A stretch of 64,000 nt of DNA from Alteraurantiacibacter aquimixticola (GCF_004965515.1 NZ_SSHH01000002.1:392840-456839), one strand, 5' to 3'; counted from the first letter of the stretch, positions 27,955 to 37,127 are shown. Translations and numbers: made by a program. Notes: a model not told the origin generated them from the sequence alone.

Positions 27955-28749
27955 TTAGTGCAGGTTCTCGGCGTCGTTGATGTAGAGCGACGCGAGAAGC
28001 GCGAAAACATAGGCCTGGATGCCTGCCACCAGGATCTCCAGCGCACAGATGGCCAGCATCAGGATGAAGCTCGGCCCACCGATCGCGAGGCCCCAGCCGA
28101 TCCCGGCATTGGCGGAATCGATCACGAAGCTCGCCAGCACTTCCAGCAGGACGTGGCCCGCCATCATCGCCACGAACAGTCGCAGGCCGAGGCTGAAGGG
28201 GCGGAACAGGAAGGAGATCAGCTCGATCACGAAGATGATCGGGATCATCGGCACCGGCGTGCCATGCGGCACGAACAGGCTGAAGAAGTGGAAGCCGTGC
28301 TTCCAGAAACCGACGATCAGCACGATCGCGAAGGTCATGATCGCCAACACGCCGGTGATCGTGAAATGGCTGGTGAAGGTGAAGGCATGCAGGCCCACCA
28401 TCGCCAGAGGCAGCGGGACCAGGCCCAGCAGGTTGGCGAAGAGGATGAACATGAACAGGCTGAAGATGTAGGGCACGTACTTCTTGCCCGCCTTGCCGAT
28501 ATTCGCCTCGAGCAGGTCGTCGATGAAGCCGGTGAAGGTTTCCACCATCATCTGCCAGCGGCCGGGCACCAGTTCGCGCTTCATGCCGCCAAGCATGAAG
28601 GCCCATAGCGCCACCGCGGCGATGAGCATCCACATCGCGGAATTGGTGAAGGCTATGTTGAAGCCCGCCAGCTCCCACCCCTCCGAGCCGAACATCGGCT
28701 CGATGGTGAACTGGTGCATCGGATCGACCTTGGCCGTTTCGCCTGCCAC
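27955..28749 (-). CDS. atpB: ATP synthase F0 subunit a
   Basis: The product has 264 residues. This is the membrane channel subunit beside the c ring. The key Arg is R190 in RPFSLGLRLFVAMMAGH, the counterpart of the essential Arg of the E. coli protein. Other signatures are NAGIGWGLAIGGPSFILMLA, VAGIQAYVFALLASLYINDA and the KREL and KYVPYIFSLFMFILFANLLG regions. Six or so membrane helices. It follows atpI by 38 bases and precedes atpE. Confidence 0.96.
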   Translation of the reverse strand: MAGETAKVDPMHQFTIEPMFGSEGWELAGFNIAFTNSAMWMLIAAVALWAFMLGGMKRELVPGRWQMMVETFTGFIDDLLEANIGKAGKKYVPYIFSLFMFILFANLLGLVPLPLAMVGLHAFTFTSHFTITGVLAIMTFAIVLIVGFWKHGFHFFSLFVPHGTPVPMIPIIFVIELISFLFRPFSLGLRLFVAMMAGHVLLEVLASFVIDSANAGIGWGLAIGGPSFILMLAICALEILVAGIQAYVFALLASLYINDAENLH

Positions 28750-28787
28750 TGTGTCTCTGCTTCCCTAAACCTGCGCGCCGACGCCCG

Positions 28788-29105
28788 TCATTCCGGGGGC
28801 CGGCTGGAAATCCGGATGATATTCCTGAAGCCGACGACTATTCCGAGGAACAGCATCACCAACAGACCCCAGGGCGACGTACCGAAGAACTGGTCTATGA
28901 CCCATCCCACGACCGCACCTCCGAGAATCCCGCCGAGGAGATAGCTGAGCACGCGGTTGCCGAGCTTTTCGCTCTCGGTGGCACCTTGCACACTTGGCCG
29001 GTTGCGCTCCTCCTCGCGGCTCCGGGCGGCTTTGAGCCGCGCCTCGAGCGCGTCGATTCGCGCATCCTCCTCGATTGGTTCCCGTGCGGGTTTCTCGTCG
29101 CTCAT
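28788..29105 (-). CDS. atpI: ATP synthase protein I (AtpI, alphaproteobacterial type)
   Basis: The product has 105 residues from ATG 29105, with GGAG five bases upstream. An acidic and basic N-terminal half (EPIEEDARIDALEARLKAAR) precedes two membrane helices (YLLGGILGGAVVGWVIDQFF; WGLLVMLFLGIVVGFRNIIR). This matches the small AtpI/AtpQ-type proteins that start F0 operons and help assemble the c ring. Upstream in-frame extension removed because the RBS supports this start. Confidence 0.88.
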   Translation of the reverse strand: MSDEKPAREPIEEDARIDALEARLKAARSREEERNRPSVQGATESEKLGNRVLSYLLGGILGGAVVGWVIDQFFGTSPWGLLVMLFLGIVVGFRNIIRISSRPPE

Positions 29106-29452
29106 GCCTGCTCCTATCTTCAAGGATTTGGCACGGGCAGCCAAGGTGCCCGCCAAGGGCGCCGACCCCTTAGGCGGGGGTCATATATGAGTCAACCGGT
29201 GGGGGTGGATTGGGTTGGGTATTTTTCGCGATTGCGAAGGGGTTGGGGGGTTGAACAACCGACATCCGAGGATTGTTTGTTCCATGCACCGGCATCCGAT
29301 TTGTTTGTTTGGCCTCAAGCGCCGGCGTTCGCATCCGCTCAGTTGTCCCGGCTTCGCTTCGGCTGTCCTCGCCTGACTCCCTTCGCTACGCTGCGGGCGC
29401 GCGTTCGCGCTTGCGGGCCTGCGGCCCGTTTCCAGCGCTCTCCTTACAGATC
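29106..29452. other. Non-coding stretch upstream of the F0 operon, with G-rich tract
   Basis: No supported gene lies in these 350 bases. The F0 operon promoter should be here. A plus-strand G-rich tract at 29198-29250 (several runs of three to six G) could form a four-stranded structure. The rest up to the hairpin at 29453 is low-complexity GC-rich sequence, with short inverted copies of CTGCGGGC-like segments around 29390-29430. Confidence 0.6.
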
Positions 29453-29533
29453 GTCATTGCGAGCGAAGCGAAGCAATCCAGGGCAGCATAGTGCCGCCCT
29501 GGATTGCCGCGTCGCTTCGCTCCTCGCAATGAC
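29453..29533 (+). repeat. Intergenic palindromic repeat module 2, copy B
   Basis: Outer arms GTCATTGCGAG and CTCGCAATGAC with an inner pair AATCCAGGGC and GCCCTGGATT. The same outer arms occur at 1308-1399 and 44182-44273. Immediately next to it lies the second copy of module 1. Confidence 0.8.
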
Positions 29534-29566
29534 GGAAATTTGAAGTCACGGCAGTCACAGGCCGAA

Positions 29567-29638
29567 CGGCCGCCCGCAGGTGCCCCGTAGCGTAGCGAAG
29601 GGACTAGCACCGAGGACGAAGGCGCGGATGCGCCTTCG
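29567..29638 (-). repeat. Intergenic repeat module 1, copy B
   Basis: On the minus strand this reads almost exactly as 1187-1258, including the CGAAGGCGC/GCGCCTTCG pair and the CACCTGCGGGCGGCCG end. Differences are a few bases, such as CTACGCTACG for CTTCGCTACG. Its position relative to module 2 is the same as in copy A. Confidence 0.75.
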
Positions 29639-29647
29639 CAAATCAAA

Positions 29648-30046
29648 CTAGGGACAACGCGAGTGCCGCAGCGGCGGGGCGCTCGTGCGGGTCTGCCAGC
29701 TGCCGTCGGGAGCCTGGTACTTCTCGCCCACTTCGGTGCGGGCGATGGCGAGGCAGCCGGCGGTCAGCGCATATTCCTCCAGCGTGGCGCCTTCGGCCTG
29801 CGCGCGTTCGGCATAGACAGCGCGGCGGCGGATATTTATGTCATCCACCATCGCCTGCAGCGCGGGCGTGGCAGCGCCGACAATGCCGAGATAGCCGTCC
29901 ATCTTCTCGCCCACCTTGCCCTCTGCACGGGCGGCGGCATAGGCGGGATCGCGTTGCGCCTGCGCGGGCGCGGCAAGGCCGCCCAGCGTCATCGCGGCCA
30001 GCGCTGCACCCAGTGCCATGCGGCGGATCGTCTTGGTCATCATCAT
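29648..30046 (-). CDS. ydbL: YdbL family (DUF1318) periplasmic protein
   Basis: The product has 132 residues from ATG 30046, one of three adjacent ATGs; GGAG precedes it by eight bases. A signal peptide ends in AAPAQA. The mature part has the DUF1318 pattern (ARAEGKVGEKMDGYLGIV, VDDINIRRRAVYAERAQAEG, EYALTAGCLAIARTEVGEKY, APDGSWQ). In E. coli YdbL acts with YdbH and YnbE, proposed as a chaperone-like partner in transport of phospholipid to the outer membrane. Its role here is inferred from operon order. Confidence 0.85.
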   Translation of the reverse strand: MMMTKTIRRMALGAALAAMTLGGLAAPAQAQRDPAYAAARAEGKVGEKMDGYLGIVGAATPALQAMVDDINIRRRAVYAERAQAEGATLEEYALTAGCLAIARTEVGEKYQAPDGSWQTRTSAPPLRHSRCP

Positions 30047-30068
30047 TCGCTCCATCGCAACGCCGCCA

Positions 30069-30266
30069 TCAGAAGATGTCGGCATTTTCCTCAATCGTGT
30101 TCCCGGCATCTTCGGCCAGGCGGTAAATCACTTCCTGGGTGATGTTGATATTGAGTTCGATCACGATCGGTTCTGCCGGTGCATTCACCGTTATGCAGCC
30201 ACCAAGCGCAAGCGTTCCCGCAAGCAGCATCACTCCAGCGCCAGATTTGCCCATTTCCCGTGCCAT
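30069..30266 (-). CDS. ynbE: YnbE family outer-membrane lipoprotein
   Basis: The product has 65 residues from ATG 30266, with AAGGGG seven bases upstream. MLLAGTLALGGCITVNAPAE contains the lipobox (LGGC). The mature part (PIVIELNINITQEVIYRLAE) matches YnbE, a small lipoprotein that pairs by beta-strand addition with the C-terminus of YdbH in E. coli. An in-frame ATG at 30329 overlaps the ydbH stop but would put the signal peptide inside the protein. It lies between ydbH and ydbL. Confidence 0.85.
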   Translation of the reverse strand: MAREMGKSGAGVMLLAGTLALGGCITVNAPAEPIVIELNINITQEVIYRLAEDAGNTIEENADIF

Positions 30267-30325
30267 AAAGCCCCTTACCGGGCCCTTATGCGCGCGGCGG
30301 GCGCAACTGGTCAATTTCGCAACAA

Positions 30326-33300
30326 TCATGGGGTGGCCTCGCTTTCGGGGGGCTGAATATCGGGTTCATCTGGATTGACAGGATCGGGCAGCCCGGCGGG
30401 CACGAAGCGCGTGCCGTCATCCACGAGCAGGCCCAGTCCGCGCGGATCGCGCACGGCGGAAGGGTCGTAGAGCGAGCGCAGATTGGTGACCATCGTGTAG
30501 AAGGGCGCGCGGACATTGACGATGAAGCGGAACGGCAGGCGGGCAATGCGCCGCGTGACGATATTGCGCGATGCACCCTCGCCTTGCCGCACGCCGTCGA
30601 ACTGCACCGATGTGACCAGTTCGCCCGTCAGCGAGCCGTCCATCCCGATGCGCATCTGGTCATATTCGAGCGCGCGCAGGGCATCGAAGGCGAAATTGGC
30701 GATGGGCGAGAGGTCTTCATAGGTCAGCTCGCCAATATAGGAGACGCTGCCGCCCGGCGGGCGCGAGAGCAGCACCCCACCCTGGAGCGAGCCATTGCCC
30801 ATCGCATCGAAGACCACGGGAATCGTGCCGTCAAACGTGCCGGTGGCGCCAAGGTTGTTGAGCTCCATATGCTCGATGAAACGCTGGGCGTTGAGCCCCT
30901 CGATCTCCAGCACGTAGCGCCGCACTTCCTCTACGCCGATCGCCAGCGTGACCGGGCGCATGGTCAGCGTGCCGCCGAGGAAGGGCCAGCGCGCCTCGTC
31001 CAGCGTAAGGCGCGAGCCATCGACCAGCGAAATGGCGACGACGCCGTCATAGACCTCGATGCCGGGATTGATCGCTTCGACATAGATGCGCTGGGCGGGC
31101 GCGGTGGTGAGGCCGAGGAGGTCGGTGAAGACCACCGTGCCGCGCGCCCCCTTCACCGGGCCGAAGGGGGCGGCAAGGTCGAGCGATTCGCTGGTGAAGC
31201 GGCCCGTGCTGGTGACGGCCTCCTCATCCCAGTCGATCCGCCCGCGCCCGAACACGGTGCCATCGACCAGGCTGACCGTGCCGTAGAGCGACTGGGTGAG
31301 ATCGGTGGGCTGGAAGCCACGGCGGAAGGTCAGCGCATCGACCATCAAATCCGCGTGGCCGGCAGCGGTGTTGAGATCATGCACAAGGTCGACCCGCGCG
31401 ACGGAAGCGCCACTGGCCGGGTGTTCGAGCGCGAAATTGCTGGTCACCACATTGTCCGCCAGCACCAGCCGCGCCCCGCGCGAGAGCAACGGCTTGAAGC
31501 GCTGGGTCTGAACGTTCTTGTCGCGATCCTCCAGCACGAAGCGCGCGCCGTCGAGCGTCAGCACGCCATCGGCGAAGATCCAGTTGCCGCTCGCCTGCAT
31601 GATATCGAGCGGGAGCGCATCGAGCCGGACGTCGGTGCCGGAGAATGTGCCGGAGATGTTGTCGCCCAGCTGCGCGGCAAGGTCGGTGAGTGCGAAACGC
31701 GCGGCGCTGTCCTGCGGGCCGAGCACCACGTCGATATCGCGCGCGGAGAGCGACCCCGGCCAGGCGAGGCCCACCGCGCCCGTCTGCAACTGCAGCGGCG
31801 TTTCGCCCAGCGTGCCTGCAAGGTCGAGCGAAGGCGCGCCCGCCGCCAGCGCCAGGCCGTTCGCATCGTAGCGCAGGATCGGCTGGCCGCGCGGCGGGCA
31901 CAGGGTCAGCGACTGGCGCTGCAGCGCAAGATTGGAGACCTGCAGCGAATCGAAACGGACATCGGTGCAGCTGCTCCACATGGCGATCGCGCCTGCGGGA
32001 GAGATGGTGCCTGCCACCGGCACCTGCAGGTTCCGCGCGAATCCGCCCGGCAAGGGTCCGCTCGCCAGTACGCGGCCATCGAGAGACAGCGCGCCATTGC
32101 GGGACTGCCTGACCGTCAGCTGCGGCAGGGCCAGCCTGGCATCGCCGGCGGCATATTCGCGCATCTGCAGGCGCAGTTCGAGCGCGCCACCCGTACCCTG
32201 CTCCATCCGGCCGGTGATCTGCGGCAATCCAGGGCCTCCGGTCGCAATATTGCCCGAGAACAACGGCATCCCGCTGTCCGACAGGCCGACCTGCCCGCGC
32301 GACAGGGCGACAAGGCTCGCCCCGCTGCGCCCGCGCAGGCGCGCTTCGGGGATGACCACGGACAATTGCTCACCCTCACCCCGCGCGGTGATATTGGCGG
32401 CCAGAGTACTACCCGAAAGCTCCGCCCGCAGCTGTTGCCTCAGGCGTGTCAGGAGCGGCGCCGCGAGCGTTCCCTCACTCGCCCGCGCCATGTCGGCAAG
32501 GCTGGCATCGAGCGAGGCACCGGGCAGCAGGTTGCGTCCGGCAAGCTCGGTTTCCAGTTCCATCCGTGCAAAGTCCTCGCGCGCCCGGAAGGACCCGTCG
32601 GCCTCCAGCACGGCCAGTCGCGCCTGGTCGGTGACGATGTCGCGTGCTTCGATGTCGTATTCGCTGGTGAGGTCGCCGCCGCGCCAGGTGAAGCGCCCTT
32701 CCCCTGAGAGCGCACCGATCTGGGCAGCGGCGAAACTTGTCCGGCCCGCGCGCAGGCCCGCATTGCCTTCGAAATCGGCGAGGTTGCGGTCCGCCCTGAC
32801 ATCGAGCGACAGCGCGCCCTGGGCCACGCTCAAGCCCGTATCGGCGCATTCCAGCGCATCGAAGCGCAAGGGGCCGGCAAATTCCGGCCGCTCGGCATCG
32901 ATGCCCACTTCGCCAAACAATGTAGCGTTGCTCGCATGGCACCCCGCCAGGGTCAGTTCCGGCGCGACTGCGGCCAACTCGCCCGCAAAACCGCCACGCA
33001 GGTGCCCTGCCCCACCCAGCCTGAGGGCAAGCGGGCCATAGTCGCCCTCGATCAGGGCGCGCCCGTCGCGGACGGTCAGCTGCAGGTCGGGAAATTCGAA
33101 AGGCTCATCGCTATCCTCGGCAAAGATCAGCGGATCGAGCGCCCCAAAGCTCAGCTCGCCATCGACAATCGTGCCCCACAGGCGCGGCTCTTCCAGGATC
33201 AGCGTGTTGACCGCAGGCAGGCCGAGGCGCGGCGTGATGTGCACTTCCACGCGTTCGACAGTGAGGTCGGGTGCGTCCGGATCGCCGATCACGAGATTGG

Positions 33301-33532
33301 TCAGCACCTGCGATCCGGGCGCGATGCTCTCGATCTCGTATGTCGCCTCTATCCCATAGCCGCCCAGCGTGTCGCTGATCAGGTCGCGAGCGATATCCTT
33401 GCGCTGCAACCAGGCGGCGACGAGCACCACCACCAGCACCAGAAGCGAGATCTGGAAGAAGCGGCGCACGGGGCGGCGCTTGCGACGCACAGGTGCGGCC
33501 TCGCCATCGTCGGGGATGCTGTCTTGCGCCAT
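30326..33532 (-). CDS. ydbH: YdbH family AsmA-like envelope protein
   Basis: The product has 1068 residues from ATG 33532 (MAQDSIPDDGEAAPVRRKRR). An N-terminal membrane anchor (FFQISLLVLVVVLVAAWL) precedes a long all-beta region of the repeating type found in AsmA/TamB/YhdP/YdbH proteins. The C-terminal segment holds FDGTIPVVFDAMGNGSLQGG and PGGSVSYIGELTYEDLSPIA. These proteins form long hydrophobic grooves that span the periplasm and move phospholipids to the outer membrane. A Pro-rich C-terminal tail is present. Head of ydbH-ynbE-ydbL; divergent from radC with an 87-base gap. Confidence 0.9.
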   Translation of the reverse strand: MAQDSIPDDGEAAPVRRKRRPVRRFFQISLLVLVVVLVAAWLQRKDIARDLISDTLGGYGIEATYEIESIAPGSQVLTNLVIGDPDAPDLTVERVEVHITPRLGLPAVNTLILEEPRLWGTIVDGELSFGALDPLIFAEDSDEPFEFPDLQLTVRDGRALIEGDYGPLALRLGGAGHLRGGFAGELAAVAPELTLAGCHASNATLFGEVGIDAERPEFAGPLRFDALECADTGLSVAQGALSLDVRADRNLADFEGNAGLRAGRTSFAAAQIGALSGEGRFTWRGGDLTSEYDIEARDIVTDQARLAVLEADGSFRAREDFARMELETELAGRNLLPGASLDASLADMARASEGTLAAPLLTRLRQQLRAELSGSTLAANITARGEGEQLSVVIPEARLRGRSGASLVALSRGQVGLSDSGMPLFSGNIATGGPGLPQITGRMEQGTGGALELRLQMREYAAGDARLALPQLTVRQSRNGALSLDGRVLASGPLPGGFARNLQVPVAGTISPAGAIAMWSSCTDVRFDSLQVSNLALQRQSLTLCPPRGQPILRYDANGLALAAGAPSLDLAGTLGETPLQLQTGAVGLAWPGSLSARDIDVVLGPQDSAARFALTDLAAQLGDNISGTFSGTDVRLDALPLDIMQASGNWIFADGVLTLDGARFVLEDRDKNVQTQRFKPLLSRGARLVLADNVVTSNFALEHPASGASVARVDLVHDLNTAAGHADLMVDALTFRRGFQPTDLTQSLYGTVSLVDGTVFGRGRIDWDEEAVTSTGRFTSESLDLAAPFGPVKGARGTVVFTDLLGLTTAPAQRIYVEAINPGIEVYDGVVAISLVDGSRLTLDEARWPFLGGTLTMRPVTLAIGVEEVRRYVLEIEGLNAQRFIEHMELNNLGATGTFDGTIPVVFDAMGNGSLQGGVLLSRPPGGSVSYIGELTYEDLSPIANFAFDALRALEYDQMRIGMDGSLTGELVTSVQFDGVRQGEGASRNIVTRRIARLPFRFIVNVRAPFYTMVTNLRSLYDPSAVRDPRGLGLLVDDGTRFVPAGLPDPVNPDEPDIQPPESEATP

Positions 33533-33619
33533 CGGCGGCAACACTTGCGCGAGGCGCGCGGCAAAGGCAATGCTCGTGATGACGAGTTGAAGGGCAAGGC
33601 GTTGGCGGCAGAAGACGAT

Positions 33620-34321
33620 ATGTTCGGTAAAGGCGATGCGCCGCCGCCCGCCCATGGCGGAAAGGGCCATCGCGCCCGCCTTCGCGACCGGTTGCTGACC
33701 GGCGGACCGGAAGCGCTGGCCGATTACGAAGTGCTCGAATACCTCCTGTTCGGCGCCAATGCGCGCGGCGATACCAAGCCGATGGCGAAGGAATTGCTGG
33801 CGCGCTTCGGAACGCTGTCAGGCGTGCTCAATGCCGAGCCCGAGGCGCTGAAACAGGTGAAGGGCCTTTCCGATGTCGGCGTCGGCGCGCTCAAGATCGC
33901 CGCGCTCGCCGCCCGCCGCATGGCAAGGAGCGCGGTGCAGGAAAAGCCGGTGCTGGGCAGCTGGCAGGCGCTGCTCGATTATCTCGCCATCGATATGGCG
34001 CACCTGCACCACGAACGCGTGCGCGTGCTCTATCTGAATGCGCGCAATCGCCTGCTGCTCGACCATTTGGTGCATGACGGAACGATCGACGAGGCAACGA
34101 TCCATCCGCGCGAAGTCATCAAGCGCGGGCTCGATATCGGGGCGAGCGCGCTGATCCTCGTCCACAACCATCCCAGCGGCAATCCGGAGCCGAGCCGCGC
34201 GGATATCCAGGTCACCCGCCGCATTGCCGAGGCTGGGCGGCTCTTGGGGATAGTCGTCCACGACCATGTGATCGTAGGCAAGGAAGGCCAAGTCTCGCTC
34301 AAGGCGAAGGGGATGGTCTAG
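33620..34321 (+). CDS. radC: DNA repair protein RadC (JAB/MPN domain)
   Basis: The product has 233 residues. The N-terminal helix-hairpin-helix part is RARLRDRLLTGGPEALADYE; the C-terminal JAMM metal motif is in LVHNHPSGNPEPSRADIQVT, with further ligands in HERVRVLYLNARNRL and VHDHVIVGKEGQVSL. The name RadC is historic; the biochemical role is unclear. ATG 33620 is chosen; the reading frame is open further upstream but overlaps the ydbH 5' end. The 87-base divergent gap holds both promoters. Confidence 0.92.
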   Translation: MFGKGDAPPPAHGGKGHRARLRDRLLTGGPEALADYEVLEYLLFGANARGDTKPMAKELLARFGTLSGVLNAEPEALKQVKGLSDVGVGALKIAALAARRMARSAVQEKPVLGSWQALLDYLAIDMAHLHHERVRVLYLNARNRLLLDHLVHDGTIDEATIHPREVIKRGLDIGASALILVHNHPSGNPEPSRADIQVTRRIAEAGRLLGIVVHDHVIVGKEGQVSLKAKGMV

Positions 34322-34334
34322 CCCCTCCCCTTGT

Positions 34335-37127
34335 TCAGCGCGGCGGGACGATGCCGTGGCGGGCGTAGAATTCCTCCAGCTGCGGCGAAATGCGCAGGGC
34401 GGTTGTGATGTCGTCCTCTCCGGCCTTGTCGCCCGCGGTCAGGCGGATCACCCCGCGCAGATACATGGACGGCGCCAGATGCGGCGCTAGTTCCAGCGCG
34501 GCGTCGAGATCGGCCAGCGCCTCGTCGATCATGCCGAGACGGAAGCGCACAAGCGCGCGGCTGTCGAGTGGCGCGGCAACGAAGCTCGCGCGCTCCACGG
34601 CGCGGGTGCACAGGTCCATCGCATCGTCGAGCGCGACGTTGAACAGGCCGCGATACCAGCAATCGGCATTGAGCACGTCGGCATTGGTCGGCTTGTCGAA
34701 CACCTGTTCGGCCAGCATCTCCTGCCCGGCCGTGGCATCGCCCTGCAGCCCGGTGACCGTCGCCAGCAGGTCGGTCAGCGTCCACGTCTCGTCATCGCTG
34801 ACGGGCAGGAATTCGAGCAGTTCCTGCGCCTCCGCCGTCTTGCCGCGATAGGCCATCAGCCGCGCCAGCGCGAAGGCGGTGTAGTTCTGCGGATCGAGGT
34901 CATAGGCGGCCTCGAGATCGGCAATCGCCTCCTCGTGCCGGCCCAAAGCCTCCAGCACCGCGCTGCGGCGGTGGAATGCCCATGAGGACGGCGTGCGCTC
35001 GACCAGTTCATTGTAATCCTCGAGCGCGTCCTCATAAGCATAGATGGTTTCGAGGAACATGGCCCGCGATTGCAGGGCGCCCATATCGTCCTTGTCCGAC
35101 AGTTCGATCGCCTTGCTATAGGCGTCGATGAAGCGTTGCGCCCGCTCCTGCCGCTCATCCTCGTCCAGCTGCCAGCGCCAGGTCACCTCCGCAGGCGTGT
35201 GGAGTTCGACATTGGTCGCCTCCAGCCGGCGGGCATCGCGCTTGGCCTGGCTCAGCTCATCGGGTGCGATTTCGCCCATCGTCAGGAAGGTCTCGCCGCG
35301 CACATACATCGCGCCGTCGGCAATCCAGGCGGACCGGTCGATGCGCACATTGCCGTAGCCGCCATCAAGGTCCGTATCGCCGGAGAGCGAATAGCCCTCC
35401 CCGCCATCGGGCAGGAGCAAGCGGCTGCGATAGAGCTGGCGGCCGGGCCCGGCGGTCATCACCGGGATCTCGCGCCATGCGGGACGCGCGCGATTTGGGT
35501 TGAAACCTTCCGGCTCCTCACCCTGTTCGACCTCGATCTCCATCCGCCCGTCGGTCCATTGGAACATCGAATTCGCAACGCCCGAAAGGCGGACGGAGGC
35601 GATGGCCTCCTCCTCGTCATAGGCAATCTCGATGTCGGCGATCCGCGCATCGTCCATGTCGGCGCTGCCGGTGAAGCTGCGCGCCATCTGCCGCAGCACT
35701 TCGGGATTGTCGGCATCGACCAGCGCGCGCAGCGGCGCACCATAGGGGCCGGAGACGTCGATCTCGATATCGAACAGTACGGGCCAGTCGGTACCCGCCG
35801 AATGGTCGAGTTCCACCTTCATCGCCATGCGCGGCATTTCCAGGTCGCGCTGCTCCATCGCCATCAGCCCGGTGCCGCCCTCACGCAGCGGCAGCGCGTA
35901 ATGGAAGGGCGGGACATCGGCGATGTTGTGCAACCGCGCGGCGGCGCTGGTACCGTCGAGCCAGTAGTCGGTGCCGTCGATCACGGCATGGACGATCATG
36001 TGATCGAAGGTCGCGGGAAGCGGCAGCAATTCGGGCACGGCATCGCCGCCCTGCGTGGTCACCAGCACCACTTCGCTTTCAATGTCCATTTCGCGCAGCA
36101 GCGAGAGCAGCAGGACCGACTTCGCCTTGCAGTCGCCAAAGCGGTTTTTCCATGTCTCGGCAGAGGTCTGCGGCAGGTAGTTCCCGCCATCGAGGCCGTT
36201 GAGAAGGTAGCTCACCTCGTCCTGCACGAGCCTGGTGGCGAGCGCCATCCGCTCCTTCGCATCACCGGTGCGGGCCATGATCGCGGCGGCCTGTTCGGCC
36301 ACCTCCGATCCCGGCTCCACCACGGCCGCCGCTTCGAAATGCGGCGTCATGACGGCGGACAATTCGTCCCAGCTGGCGAAACTGCCCACGCGAAGCACGC
36401 TGGGCCGGCGATAGCGCGTCGGCGCATCGTTCGGCACCGGCGCGGGTTCCGCCAACGGCAGCGCGAGTTCGAGGTATTTGTACCCGTCGCGCAGCTGCGG
36501 TTCGGGAAGATCGACCAGCTCCTCTGCGGACCAATACATTTCCTCGCCCTCGGGCCAGCTCATGATGACGCGGGAAAAGCCGACCTGCCACGGATCGGCG
36601 GGCAGGAATTGCAGCGCCTGCACATGCTCGCCCAGCGCCTGGTCATCGACGCTGATCGAATGCGCCACGCGCAGCACATCGCCTTCGCGCAGGCCCGGCA
36701 CGGCCAGCGTCGCGGTCAGCTGTCCGTCGAGCAGGCGCTGTTCCAGCCCCTGCTCGCGCCGCAGCACATCGAAAGTAACGCCTTGCGCCAGCAGGTCGAT
36801 CACCTGATCGCCGCGCAGGATTTCCAGGCGGTGGACGGTCAGATCGCCCTTGTCGGGAAGCCAGCCGAGGCTGAGCGTCCCAGCCTGCATCAGCGCCTGC
36901 GGGTTGTCGAGCCGGATGGCCGCGTCGGTATAGGCATGTTCCACCCCGCCCTCGAGCCGGTACTGCCAGTCATGCAGCATGGCGGCCGGGCCCTCGGCAT
37001 CGAGCGACTCGTCCGTAACCTCCTCAACCCAATCGGGCGCGGCGGCATAGAGCACCTCCTCCCCCGCATGGACGGGAAGGGCATAAAGGGCAGCCGTCGA
37101 AAACAGGGCGGCGCGCAGGTATCGCAT
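34335..37127 (-). CDS. Secreted transglutaminase-like protein with TPR repeats (DUF3857 type)
   Basis: The product has 930 residues from ATG 37127 (MRYLRAALFSTAALYALPVH, signal peptide). The first 250 residues resemble DUF3857. A transglutaminase-like domain follows with the catalytic Cys in FGDCKAKSVLLLSLLREM, the His in ATFDHMIVHAVID and the Asp in YWLDGTSAAARL. The C-terminal 250 residues are TPR repeats (ALEDYNELVERTPSSWAFHR, EEAIADLEAAYDLDPQNYTA, EALADLDAALELAPHLAPSM). Such proteins are periplasmic; their substrates are unknown. Located tail-to-tail with radC (14 bases between the stops). Confidence 0.85.
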   Translation of the reverse strand: MRYLRAALFSTAALYALPVHAGEEVLYAAAPDWVEEVTDESLDAEGPAAMLHDWQYRLEGGVEHAYTDAAIRLDNPQALMQAGTLSLGWLPDKGDLTVHRLEILRGDQVIDLLAQGVTFDVLRREQGLEQRLLDGQLTATLAVPGLREGDVLRVAHSISVDDQALGEHVQALQFLPADPWQVGFSRVIMSWPEGEEMYWSAEELVDLPEPQLRDGYKYLELALPLAEPAPVPNDAPTRYRRPSVLRVGSFASWDELSAVMTPHFEAAAVVEPGSEVAEQAAAIMARTGDAKERMALATRLVQDEVSYLLNGLDGGNYLPQTSAETWKNRFGDCKAKSVLLLSLLREMDIESEVVLVTTQGGDAVPELLPLPATFDHMIVHAVIDGTDYWLDGTSAAARLHNIADVPPFHYALPLREGGTGLMAMEQRDLEMPRMAMKVELDHSAGTDWPVLFDIEIDVSGPYGAPLRALVDADNPEVLRQMARSFTGSADMDDARIADIEIAYDEEEAIASVRLSGVANSMFQWTDGRMEIEVEQGEEPEGFNPNRARPAWREIPVMTAGPGRQLYRSRLLLPDGGEGYSLSGDTDLDGGYGNVRIDRSAWIADGAMYVRGETFLTMGEIAPDELSQAKRDARRLEATNVELHTPAEVTWRWQLDEDERQERAQRFIDAYSKAIELSDKDDMGALQSRAMFLETIYAYEDALEDYNELVERTPSSWAFHRRSAVLEALGRHEEAIADLEAAYDLDPQNYTAFALARLMAYRGKTAEAQELLEFLPVSDDETWTLTDLLATVTGLQGDATAGQEMLAEQVFDKPTNADVLNADCWYRGLFNVALDDAMDLCTRAVERASFVAAPLDSRALVRFRLGMIDEALADLDAALELAPHLAPSMYLRGVIRLTAGDKAGEDDITTALRISPQLEEFYARHGIVPPR

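Noticed and set aside
29386-29646. 86-codon ORF through the repeat region
   Set aside because: Its translation is the composite repeat itself, also seen at 1086-1301, so it is not a protein gene.
30584-32707. 707-codon plus-strand ORF opposite ydbH
   Set aside because: Composition typical of antisense frames of GC-rich genes; no domain and no start signal; ydbH is well supported.
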